From: Prunus persica
Taxonomy: Eukaryota > Streptophyta > Magnoliopsida > Rosales > Rosaceae
Assembly (NCBI RefSeq): GCF_000346465.2
Contig: NC_034009.1
Span: forward strand, 46,442,177 to 46,506,176
DNA length: 64,000 nt
Direction of reading: 5' to 3'
Below are positions 11,850 through 22,633 of the stretch, in pieces; the first letter of the stretch is position 1; the number at the start of each line of letters is the position of its first letter. Below the pieces are notes generated by a model. That model did not search any database. It was given only the letters and a program-made list of their open reading frames with translations, and was not told the DNA's origin. A program made the translations under genes and the position numbers.

Positions 11850-12990
11850 GTCAACTTGTTGCCTTGTTGGAAGGGATCAACTTGGGTATTTTTTCTTTGG
11901 TATGTTTTCTTATGTATATAAATAGCAGGCAATGAGGAAGTTTGAAAATCTTTCTAACACTGAATCAAATTTAAGAGGGAGAAGTTTTGTGTGCAGCTCT
12001 TTTCATTCTCTCTCACAGATTAAAATGAGGCAAGAAAAGATCAGAACAAAAGTTGTATATTATCACTTTTACCAACTTACCTTAGAGTCATGCATACTGC
12101 ATTTTACTTATGCTGTTGAAAGCTACTTTGAGCTCCTGAATGTGACATTAAAAATTGGATGTTTAGCGCCAATAAATTCGTAAGCTCCTCAACAACTATG
12201 AAGAGAAAGTGTACATATTTCTACTTTTTCTTTCTTATGATGTTTGATACAGTTTTGCAAGAGCTCATTGCTCCCTAGCCCCTCTTAATTGTGTCATGTG
12301 TTATATAATAAAACAATGGTTCATATAGGTTATAATACATGATACATATACATGCTGGTGCCCATTGATCTCATCTTCAAACAAACAACATTCAGGCCAT
12401 TAATTATGCAATGAATTTCCTAACAACAATAATTGACAGGAAAAATGGCACAAAGGATCCCGAGCCTCTACACATCACTTCAACAATAATTGAAATCTAA
12501 TGTCTTGTATTGTTTTTAACTCAAATGAAGTTATGCCATTTGCATAAAATATTGCATAGCAAAAGCTTCTACATAACCAACCACCTATTCATCTTTGCCA
12601 ATGTTTTAAGTAATTTGAATGCAGGCAGACCATAACACAATCTCACTCATGTGACTCGTGAGTAAGCGAGCACTTCATAAGACACTGGACAAAAAGTGGA
12701 ACTAGCCGATATACAAATACAAGTTAGAAGATCGAGCAAATGCACAGTTTATAAACAAATCACAGAGGAACTGAAAAGGAAAATGACATCTCAACCGTCG
12801 ATAGTTGTAAGTTAAAATGAGCGGCCTAGATGTTAAAACCCTTAATAAACCCGCGTATCATATCAATCATATTTGTTTTCCCTTGGTAGAAGAAGGATTG
12901 AGAAGGAAGCCCTTGCCTTCATTGAATTTGCCTCCTTCCTTCCTCCATTACTGCAACTCTAAATCTCAACAAGAACAACCCAACCCAAGC
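11850..12990. other. Intergenic: KCS copy 3 upstream, divergent gene promoter
   Basis: The first 280 bases resemble the upstream regions of KCS copies 1 and 2, including a TATA-like TTTATATACATA on the minus strand near 11912. The rest is AT-rich without coding signal. It must contain the promoter and 5' leader of the plus-strand gene that follows. Confidence 0.5.
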
Positions 12991-13261
12991 TTTAAGGTAT
13001 GAGAGCCTCCTCTCTTTCAGTCTCTACAGAATTTTTGGTAAAACTAAAAAAAGCTATGGCTTTTATGCTTTTAGAATCATAAAATCATGGCCAACACTTT
13101 GGTTTTTATTTATTTATCCAGTACTGTAATTAATTTTAGGGTTTATTTTTCGATAAACTGATCTGGGTAATTGTTCAACGACGCTTGAAGAATGTCAATT
13201 TAGGAGTTTGGAGCTTCAATTTAGGATTTTGAAGGTTTATCCTTTTGCCTTTTTGCTGAGG

Positions 13262-16200
13262 ATGATGAGCACCCTTCAGATTACTTCCTGCCAACCTTGC
13301 AACTACTTCAGAAACACATCTCAATCTCTCCGCTTCTCTTCGAAACCAAAAGTAATTCAGCACAAATGCATGGCCGTATTGAAGAACAAGCAATGGAGGC
13401 TTGTATCTAAGTACCACCAATCTGCTCGACCTGTCTGCTTATTGGGTGGCAAGGGAAAGAATGAAAGTGGTGGTGGTGATGAGGTAAGAGACCTTTCTGC
13501 ATGTCCCTCTGCAGGTTACTACAAAATACTTGAATTATATATGCTTCAATTGTGTTCCTTGAAAATGTACTGGAAATTTCATGTGGGTAACTAACTGTCT
13601 TCAAAGTTTCTGCCTTTTCTTATTGATATCGATTCAAATGGGTAGCCATCTGATCTGCCCACCTAAATTTTTTTCTCTTACTGAGATTTTGGTGCCTTTC
13701 CCCTGGAAATTGATTGATCGTTCTGCTTGGTGTCAATTTTTTGCCTTCCATATGCCTAATTGAATGCCAGTTAAATAGTGGTATTGTGCACGATTAGTCA
13801 TGTACATCTTAAGTTGACTGATAGTTTTATATTCTCATGAGTCTTGTCTTACTCTTAAACATCCCTCCTAAATCCTCTTTTCCAAATGGTACTTATTTTT
13901 TATGTTCTTAACAGAAAAAAGAATTAAGTTTTTAAAGGTTGAAGAAATCTGTACATGGTTCTATGTGTAATGCAAAAGGAAAAAGAACAAAAATACAACG
14001 TTCTCCTCTCATGTTTTCTTGTCATCATTGTAACTTTTTTTCCTGGAATTTTTTATGATGCATTATATGCGTAAGACTATTAATTTTATCATGTTCTTTT
14101 CTCAATTTTTGCTCATCATAGTCAAATATATTGAGTAACTGGTGAGGGGCATTGAGGGGATGAATTATTTTGTTTATGATATGGAGACATGGCCCTAATT
14201 ATAAAATAAGAACAGTTGAAAATGATATATACTCATTAACTTCTGCAAGAATCTTTGTAAGCATGCAATGTATCGTGGCGAAAATCTCTATTCTCACTGC
14301 ACTTCTTAATGCAACCAGGCTTCCCCCTGGAAGGCTCTTGAGAAAGCGATGGGTAATTTGAAGAAGGAAGGTTCAATAGAGGATGTATTACGTCAGCAGA
14401 TTGAAAAGAAGGAATTCTATGAAGAGAGAGGCGCCGGCGGTGGTGGTGGTGGCGGTGGCAGTGGCAGGGGCGGTGGCAGCAGTGGTGATGGTGTAGGTGG
14501 CTCTGGTGGATCCGAGGATGAAGGCCTTGCTGGAATCTTGGATGAAACACTGCAAGTTATTCTAGCAACCGTTGGATTTATTTTTCTGGTAATAATCTCG
14601 CATTCTCTTGAAGGAGGTGCATGCATTATTATGTCTTTTCTTTTTCTCTTGATTAGGCATTTTCAACTCTTTCTGTGCAAATTCTGTATCTACAATTCAC
14701 TATCTGTTAAGCTTGTTGTTTTCTTAGAAGTGTGAGATGAAAGACAAGGCACGCACACAATGCACATAAGTGAAAGCATCACACCTAACAGAAAACTGGC
14801 TCTTAGCTAATTGTAAAGTATCACTCATTGTTATTGCTCTGCTTGATTACAGCTGCTTATATGAATACTAGCACCTTGGCACGTGCTTCCTCATGTGGCT
14901 AGAGGATTTTCCCCTAAACATTCATTGACAATATTGATTCACCTTCAACCTTTGAGTTTTGTTAAAATGCTTGGCCATAGTTTGGATTTTTCTTCCACAT
15001 TTCTTTGAAATTTACTATGTACCTTAAATCCTGCCTGCTCCTTGCTTGCATTGTGGATGAGAAACCAACTTCCTCTCAAGAATCCATCTCTCCATGCTTA
15101 ACTTGCTGCCACGTGGTAAAAGGGGGATGCCAAATAACTACTGGAAACAGCCCAAGGAATGCAATGTGGAGCTGTTTTTTTTTTTTTTTTTTTTTCTTCC
15201 CCTTTTTGAATTAATTGTTGTGTTTACAAATTATGTTCTTCTCTTTTCTGAAGCAAGTAAAGAACGACTCTTCTGTTGTTTCTTCAGTGTCTCTCATGCA
15301 ATTTTGAAGTCTAGAGTACCATCAAAGGTACGATTCGTAGCTTGGATCATTGCTCATGGCAGGATGAGTACTTGTGATGTGCAAAAATGCTGCTGAAAGC
15401 TATCTTTTGCTGCTTCACTGTCTCATTGCTCTGTCTTTGTGGCAGAGATTGTTTAGGGGGTCTAATGTGGCCTTGGATATTCCAATTTCATGTAAGGCCT
15501 TATTGTATGAGAGGTACAAGTTCTTTCAAGAGAGAGAGGGGCATGGTGTAGGGAAGATGTGCTGTGATGGTAAATTTTTGGGTCTTGTTGACGGAAAGGA
15601 ATAGGAGGGCTTTTGTGGGAGCTAGGGGTGAGGAGGTGGATCACTTGTGGGATAGGGTTAGATTTTGAGAGTCTGTTTCTTCAGAGTTCAGAGTTCAGAG
15701 ATAATTCTTTTCAGGCTATTTTTTTTCATGACTGGAGTTTTGTTGTGCAAAGCCTATCGACTTTAACGTTTTGCAGTAATACTTATGATGATTCTTATTA
15801 GTTGTAGAAAAGATGGCTAGATAACTCAGTGGAAGTCTTTTCCCCAGTGTTGTACTTTTCATCTTTATAGTAATAAAAGCTTGTTTCTTATCAAAAATAG
15901 CACCCTCCCCCCTCCTATTGCTATTTTATGATATCGAAATTAGAGAATCTGGATGATTACTATTTCCTCTACCCAATATCTATTTACATTTCAAACTGGA
16001 ATGATTTTCTTGCAGTATTTTTACATCATCAGTGGTGAGGAGTGGACTCGGCTAGCAAAGGACTACCTCAAGTTTGTGTTTTCAGGGTCCAAGAGTATTC
16101 GTTTGAATCGTGCCATGTACAAATGGGGAAAGTTCTACAAGCGGCTGACTGAGAAGAAGGAGTATGATAAGTTCTGGTTGGAAAAGGCCATAATCACTAC

Positions 16201-16276
16201 CCCAACTTGGTGGGATAGCCCTGAAAAGTACCGCCATATCGTTAGATCTAATTTAGCATCAGATTCAGATGAATAA
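13262..16276 (+). CDS. Glycine-rich, probably plastid-targeted membrane protein
   Basis: Three coding exons, 13262-13483, 14319-14588 and 16016-16276, give a 250-residue protein. A 5' UTR intron probably runs from 12997 to 13260, with its acceptor one base before the start region. The N-terminal 60 residues are rich in Ser, Arg, Lys and Gln with few acidic residues, which fits a transit peptide. Residues 75-111 look helical and charged. Residues about 112-139 are almost pure Gly/Ser. One membrane segment (VILATVGFIFLYFYII) spans the exon 2/3 junction near residue 160. The basic, aromatic C-terminal part (WTRLAKDYLKFVF, WGKFYKRLTEKKEYDKFW, TTPTWWDSPEKYR) is probably the functional domain. I do not recognise a named family. 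It looks like one of the conserved plant chloroplast proteins of unknown function. Gene model confident, role unknown. Confidence 0.82.
15230..15898 (+). mobile_element. LINE relic (reverse-transcriptase zinc-binding end) in an intron
   Basis: Inside intron 2 of the glycine-rich gene. The translation SKVRFVAWIIAHGRMSTCDVQ, then LLHCLIALSLWQRLF in another frame, matches the zinc-binding domain that follows plant LINE reverse transcriptase. The sequence ends near 15898 in the usual plant LINE tail AATAAAAGCTTGTTTCTTATCAAAAA. It is frameshifted, 5' truncated and in the same orientation as the host gene. Confidence 0.75.
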
Positions 16277-17336
16277 TCCTAGTCGCATTGTATGACCCTT
16301 CCCTCTTCCGTATGCCATCTCCTTTTTATTTTGGAGGATTGTATAAGTTCCCAGTTCTTTTCATCTTTTTTTGTATGAGTTTTCCAGTTTAAAGCCTACA
16401 TTTTATTCCTACTTTTGACAGTTAAAGATCCGTAAACGATCAAGTTCTTGTTTTTACTGCAAAAAATTGGCCCCTGGATTGGATCTCTGCAATTGTATCA
16501 TAATAGGAATAGCAGTTGCAGCCAAAATTGAAGGGTTGATTGCAAGAGAATAAGAATTGATTTTCTTGGGTTAAGGTGAATCGGAACTGAATTTATTGGG
16601 TTGCAAACTGCATGATTGCGAGTATGAATTTGCCTTTGATTTTCTTATATTTTTTAGTTTTATTCTAAAGGGAGCTGACGGTATATTTGTGTCAACTGAA
16701 CTAAACAACCACGTGCGCATTCTGTACTGTAGTAATTTTTATAATCGACTTGGACATGATCTAACTTATTGGTCATATTAAACTGAGTCACTAATGTCAA
16801 GTTGCCATTTGAAATCAGATTATGAGCAAATTGTTCTTTCTTTTATAAAGATAGAAACATATAAGATATGTAAGTAAAGTAACAATTGCGTAAGGATGGT
16901 TTGAGACTAGTGAAAAAAAGATTGAATCAATTTTTCTTTTATAAAGATAAAAACATCTTAAGATATTAAGTTTAAAAGTGTTAAAATTTTAAATAAAAAA
17001 AAGTATTCGATAACTTTATTTTTTGTAAAAGCTAGGAAAGGGGAGGGGGATTTACTCACACACACTGGTGCCTAGGAGTTTCAAATCCGAGACCACTGAT
17101 CTTAAGCAAAACATACTTTTCCACTAGGGTATGACCCCATTAGCAAGTATTCGATAACTTTCATTCAAGTCTTTCTGCCAAAAAAAACATACAGGCTCTT
17201 GCTCATAACTTTCTTTCAAGTCTCTCTGTACAAGAAGCAAAAACTTTGTGGAATGATTAGTAACTTGTAGAACTTTCCGGTGAAAAAGAAGTAAATTACA
17301 CAAGTTACAAAGAACATATCAAGAAGAGTTGAAACA
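16277..17336. other. Intergenic between convergent genes
   Basis: 3' UTR of the glycine-rich gene, then AT-rich spacer. Around 17040-17150 a minus-strand stretch has a tRNA-like B-box (GGTCTCGGATTTGAAACTCC) and CCTAGTGG upstream of it, suggesting a degraded SINE. No gene seen. Confidence 0.5.
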
Positions 17337-18700
17337 TCACTTTCCTTCTAAGATCTTCCCTAGACATGTTTCAACAAAATGGATACTCTCCCCACAAAGC
17401 TTATTAACCAGAGAACAGCTATGCCTTTTTCCAGTGCATAACCTGTCCTAAACATAATGTCTAAAACAAGTAAAGAATCTACCATCCTCTCTCTTTGTGA
17501 GAGAGAATCAACCAGTCTCTCAAAAGTTTCCCGCTTTGGTTTTCGCTTACTCTTTAACATTTCTATCAACCATTTGAATCCGTCTGCAGCATCTCCTTGA
17601 TCACACAATCCAATGATGATATCATCATGAGTACCAACACTTGGTTCTAAATCTCTATTCTTCATATAATTCAACAAAGTTTTTGCTTCTTGTACAGCCA
17701 CAACCTGGCAAAGCCCTTTAATAAGTGGGGTGTACGAGCAAGCTGATGGCTGTAAACATTGAGTCAGGAGCTCTCGGAGTAAGTTCATACTTTCTACTAT
17801 CTTGCCCTCCCTACAGAAACCTAGGATTACAGTGTTGTATGTTATCAAATCAGGAACAATACCCTTCTAGGGCACTTCTTCGAACAATCGATATGCCTCA
17901 TCGGTCCTTCCATGTAAACACAGCCCTGTCATCTTTGCATTGTAACTGACTCTGGTTTCTTTATGACCTCCACCACACATCTCCTTGTACAAGATCTTGG
18001 CCCTTTCAAAATTACCAATCTTACAAAACCCATGAATCATTGTATTGTATGTGAACTTGTTTGGACGATATCCCTTCTCAATCATCTCAAACCAAAGCTT
18101 CCTAGCTTCCCCAAGACAACCCATTGTACAAAGACCATGAATCATGGTCGTAGACATGGCAATATCTGGAGCATAGCCTCTATCCTTAAGATCATTAAAA
18201 ACCCGTAAACCCCTATAGCCCCTTTCCTTTCTTACACAGCCAATTGATTACTTCCTGATACGTATCTGGGACACTGTTCTTTGCAGTCATGGTGTGGAGG
18301 AGTTCGGATACTCTAGTATATTGGTTCTCCTTATCAATTTATTGAAAGCAGCCTTTCCAGGGACTAATCCATCTACCAAAACCCGTCGAAGAAGTTCATA
18401 ACCTTTCGAAACCTTGTTATCATCACAAAAAGCTTGAATGAGATACCCATCAGTATCAACATCAACATCAACATCAGCTACAACACCACATTCTATCATT
18501 TCTTGATACAGTTTCCAAATAATCAGTCCTCCCAATCTTAAGGCAACCTGACAAAGCCGCATTCCAAGTCATTATCGACGGGCACACTCCAATCCCTTTA
18601 AACACATGACACGTGTCCATAAACATAACCATGATTACATTGCTTAGGTCCATAAACATAACCCAAATCCAAGATTAAACACATGAAGCCATTTCACCAT
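17337..18700 (-). pseudogene. PPR gene relic with stop and frameshifts
   Basis: On the minus strand a long PPR reading frame can be followed from about 18650 to a terminal TGA at 17337. Good repeats remain, for example MIHGLCTMGCLGEARKLWFEM, MIHGFCKIGNFERAKILYKEM and VILGFCREGKIVESMNLL. It is interrupted by frame changes near 18540, 18340 and 18217, an in-frame TAG at 17867-17869 (after FEEVP), and another shift in an A-tract near 17427. Beyond that last shift the correct C-terminus (LVNKLCGESIHFVETCLGK) continues in a different frame. Near 18460 a GTTGAT trinucleotide-type expansion gives DVDVDVDTD. The order of repeats and the C-terminus recall the Arabidopsis At5g18950-type P-class PPR (from memory). 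No intact product is possible. Confidence 0.85.
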
Positions 18701-19360
18701 TGCCTATATCAAAAGCCTCACTTCATTCTAGCAGAAAAGACACCTACAACAACCCCACCTCAACAAACCCTAAGTTCTCCAAGATCATGTGGGACTTCTT
18801 GATGAAATTGAATAATCTTGGTGAAGATTACCCAATTGCAAAATTAAAACAAAAAATGGTTTTCTTACTAGGTCGAATAAGAGACTGAGAGTTTGATCTC
18901 ACGAGTATTGAATAGAAAAATGCCCAAAGACAGAAAAATGAAGGTAAGAATGTTTGAATGTAAGGAAGATGTGGGAGAGAGATGGCTAGCCTCAGTATCA
19001 GCATTCTTCATGCTGTATCATATATGCATTTTGAGGCTCAATTATAGAAACTTGATGCACAATTTGCTCTACCATCCAGCAAGATAAAAATAAAAGACAT
19101 ATCAGAAGAAAAATTCATGTTAATTCATCCAAATCATGAAACCATATCGAGCAGAACTAACATCTCATCCTCAGGAGGGCATGTTCAAAACATCCATTAT
19201 GCGCTCAATACCTAAGCCCAAAATTTTGGGAAAAAATCATTTAAGGATGTTACTACTTTCTTTTTTTTTTTTCCGTTGCTAAAATTCTAGACAAGTTTAC
19301 AGGGAAACACGTAAAGAAGTTCCAGTTTAGCGCAGGGGCTGTACAGTGAAGGGGGCTTCT
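18701..19360. other. Intergenic, no gene seen
   Basis: AT-rich spacer between the PPR relic and SRP14. It probably includes the 3' UTR of SRP14. No repeat or coding signal recognised. Confidence 0.45.
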
Positions 19361-21348
19361 TCACACCCTCTTTGGCTTCTTTGCACCTCCTTTCTTATCT
19401 GCTTCTGCAGCCTTCTTCTTTTCCTTCCTGTCCCGCTTCTTTAAAGCTGTCATGTGAGCCTTTAGGACAGTTGCATAAGAAGATTGAAAGCGCTGGTGCT
19501 CCTTCGGGCCAACCTTTACAATGGAATTCCAATTACAGAATGTTAGCCAACTAAACTAAAATATAAACCCAAAATCAAGAACTCTTTTGAAATCACACCA
19601 AAAAAAGAAAAGGCTTAACTTCCATATAAAAAGATTAGAAAGAGATATTCAGAAGAAGCGTAGTTCAGTTCCTCAAGACACAGGAGCTTTCAGATTTCAC
19701 CATTGTATTAGGAGTCTGGACTTAAAAAGTTTTGCTTTTGAGTTGAATGGTTTTTTTAGATGCTATGATCTAATATTTTGTTTAATTTATGGAGTAGAGC
19801 TATTTTGGCAAATGTAAAAAACAAGAAAATATAAAGGAGAGAGAAGCAACAGTAATAGTTAGTTTTCCTTGTGGGTTTCAATCTCTTCAAAGAATTAAGG
19901 AAATCCTAAATATTTCTTGTTTTATTCCTGATTGGAGGGCTGTTGTGGTAGAGGGAGGGCTGTTACAGCGTATTATTCATGTTTGATTGTTACTTTCTGG
20001 CTTTAGGCTTTACTTAACATCTTGTCTTCTGTTTTTTATGATCGTATGTTTTATCAATTTAAATGAAACCATGTTTCTCATCAAATGAAGAGCCACACCT
20101 AGTTGCAACAACAAAAGGAGGCAGTTTACAGTCAACACGCTAACTTTAGAACACTTCTAAATTCAAGGCTTAATGTTGTGCACAAATAAGTACAAGGCAT
20201 CTTACTATGGTAAATAAACCTAAGCCAGAAATCCCATGGGACTAAACACACAATAAGAATCTAATAGCAAATGGTCCCAGTTTTAAATCTTATTTTGGTT
20301 CATGTTTCATGGAATTACTTTCCATAATAAGGATTTAAACTAAATTTTTTTGAAAAGATAAGACCAAGTAATATAATTCAATGGGCAGAAATACATACCG
20401 AAGTAGAAATTGTCTTATTCCCAAATGTTGCACGAATAAGGCATCTGTACTCAATTTCTTCCCCAGCAGTTTTCATTTTATTCCTCTGCACCTTAGACTT
20501 CAAGGACGCTGAAATAACACAAGATTGAAAACTAATCAGACATTGAAATAAAACGACCCAAATATGCACGAATTACACTAACAAAAAAGATTAAATCAAT
20601 GTGAAGAAACAACGAAGGAAATTTGTGCACATACATCTTTTGAAGGTAACCCAAACGGAACCCTTCTCGGTGCTCTTCTCAAACATGCTAGTAAGTTCAT
20701 TTAGAAATGGATCTGGTTGTAGGAGAACCTAAAATCAGAATAAAACGCAATCGTATCAGAATAATCCTCAGTCAAACAATATAGAAAACTTAAAGAAAAA
20801 GAAAAGAATGAGCAACATAGCATCAGGCATGCAGAACATCCTCACTATTTAGATACTTGTGATAGAACCATAAACACATTATGCATTCAGCATACGGGTT
20901 TTGAGTAATCAAGATTCCCAATTTTTTATATAAATTAGAAACACAGTTTATAATATGAATGAACCAACAACAGAATTATTAAACTTCAATCTCTTCAACT
21001 AAGCCAGTCGCGTATCCATGCATCTCTATTTATTCCAAAAAAATCAGTCAACTATGACCAAACCTAGAATGCGCAAATAGCCCTTAATTCCAGGCCTCAA
21101 CACATCTCAACTCAAAGAACTTGATCACCGTCCAAACACCCAAAACAGAAAAATTGAAGGAAACCCGTTTGACTAGATGGATCCATTCACGCATAAAATA
21201 CCAGAGCATATCAGATGCGTATATATATATATATATATATATTGTATGCATACACCTATATATATATATATATATATATATATCTATGTGTATATATAGA
21301 CTTGTTAACTGCACCAATAGAAGGAGAAAGATAAATTGAACATACCAT
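19361..21348 (-). CDS. SRP14: Signal recognition particle 14 kDa protein
   Basis: Four coding exons on the minus strand: 21346-21348 (the ATG alone), 20635-20728, 20399-20508 and 19361-19513. They total 360 coding bases for a 119-residue protein. It begins MVLLQPDPFLNELTSMFEKS and contains the SRP14 hallmarks GSVWVTFKRSSLKSK, EYRCLIRAT and a QSSYATVLKAHMTALKKR segment. The tail is Lys-rich. SRP14 pairs with SRP9 to form the Alu domain of the signal recognition particle, which slows translation while the ribosome is taken to the ER. Length and motifs match plant SRP14 (about 120 residues). Intron 1 holds a long TA microsatellite and intron 3 a LINE tail. The start is fixed by the ATG|GTATGT splice site. 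Confidence 0.95.
19660..20095 (+). mobile_element. LINE 3' relic in SRP14 intron 3
   Basis: Degraded sequence ending AATGAAACCATGTTTCTCATCAAA near 20095, which resembles the plant LINE tail seen at 15898. The upstream text around 19920-19950 (CCTGATTGGAGGGCTGTTGT) parallels the LINE text at 15730. It runs antisense to SRP14 and has no usable reading frame. Confidence 0.45.
21216..21298. repeat. (TA)n microsatellite, two blocks
   Basis: Two TA runs, 21219-21242 and 21259-21282, with a short GTATGCATACACC-type interruption, in SRP14 intron 1. Probably length-variable. Confidence 0.9.
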
Positions 21349-22633
21349 CTTGACAGCGGAGAGCCTTTTCCTTCTTCTTCTTCCGATACAATCAGACCAC
21401 CACGTCCCGATCAGCGGTTTTGTGTTGTGAGCTATGTAAAGCCCAGAGAGGCTCAAGAGGCTGCTTATATACCCTGAACAAGTTGGGTCGAATTACCACT
21501 TTTAACCTTGCAAATGCGGTGTTATTACGGCAACGGGCTTTTTGTTCGGCCAAGACATTCTAATGGGCTTTCCTTGTTTCCTACAAGTGGGCCCACCTTT
21601 TATTTTTTTTTTTGCTTGCTCTTTTTCTTAGTAAATGACTTGTTTAGGAAGAACTTATGTTATTTTATATTTTTCATATTTGTTTCATTCTTCCTTTTTT
21701 TAAGTTTTTGTTTTATTTAATTATGTATTCTTAGCGGGGTATTTAATTAAGATTTTAATGTATTTTAAAGAAGTCTATGGATTTTATTTGACTTTCATAA
21801 ACTCAATATATACTTTGATTGAATTTCATATGAATTTTGATGAAATTTATTAAAATCTTACCAAAGGGTTTGATGAATTTTTATGAACTTCAATAAATTC
21901 TCTTGTACTTTTAGTGGTTCTTTTAATAAGTATCTCCACTAGTTTCAAATTTATAATATTCGAAATAGTGGTGGTAGCAGAGATGGTGATGGTGGTGGTG
22001 GTGGTGATGATCATGTCAAGTGGTGGCAGAAATGGTGATCGTGGTGGTAGCGTCATGGGGTGGATGTGGTGCTGATAATGGTGGTTGAAGTTGTGGTGGT
22101 GATGGCATGGAGGTGGTGGTCACGATAGTGGTGGAAGTCGTGGTGGTGATGGTTATTGCAATATGTGTTGTCTTTGGAAATTTGAGTTGAAATTTGTAGT
22201 CCCACTCCCACATTAGAAGATTAGAAAATATTCAAGATGAGTTCCATTATTTACAAGATCATTACAAGTTGCTAGCTCAACAATTGATAGAATAAGTTTA
22301 AGTAGCCTTGTTATCATACATCATAATCCTAGACGCATTGTATAACAAGTAATCTAAAAATCCTAAATCTCCCAACTTATTCAAATCTTCACTGCTTGAA
22401 TGTCGCAAGTTCATCCCCTCGCACAATGGCTAAGGCCTGTGAAAATTCCACTAATTAAGCATTAATAGATAGAAGCAAGTCGACCTTTAAATTTTCAAAA
22501 AATAACCGAAGCAATTCCACCTAAAATAATACATACGTCAATGTTTCAATTTTCGACCTTTTTTTTTTATAATCGATAACTAGATTTGAACTCAGAACCT
22601 CCTTCAACAAAGTAGAGACTGGGTATTTGACTT
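21349..22633. other. Intergenic with GGT-rich repeat
   Basis: Holds the SRP14 promoter side. From about 21740 there is TTTTAAAGAAGTCT-type text, and from 21965-22145 a GGTGGT/GATGGT-rich simple-sequence block. This is the same combination, in opposite orientation, as the element at 49.0-49.8 kb, so it is probably a truncated relative. No gene seen. Confidence 0.5.

Noticed and set aside
13175..13420. 81-residue minus-strand frame
   Set aside because: Overlaps exon 1 and the leader of the glycine-rich gene; no supporting motif.
14236..14626. His- and Pro-rich minus-strand frames over exon 2 of the glycine-rich gene
   Set aside because: Complement of the Gly-codon run; the plus-strand exon fits splicing and phase.
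21850..22213. Thr/Ile-rich minus-strand frames
   Set aside because: Product of the GGT/GAT simple repeat, no splice or domain support.
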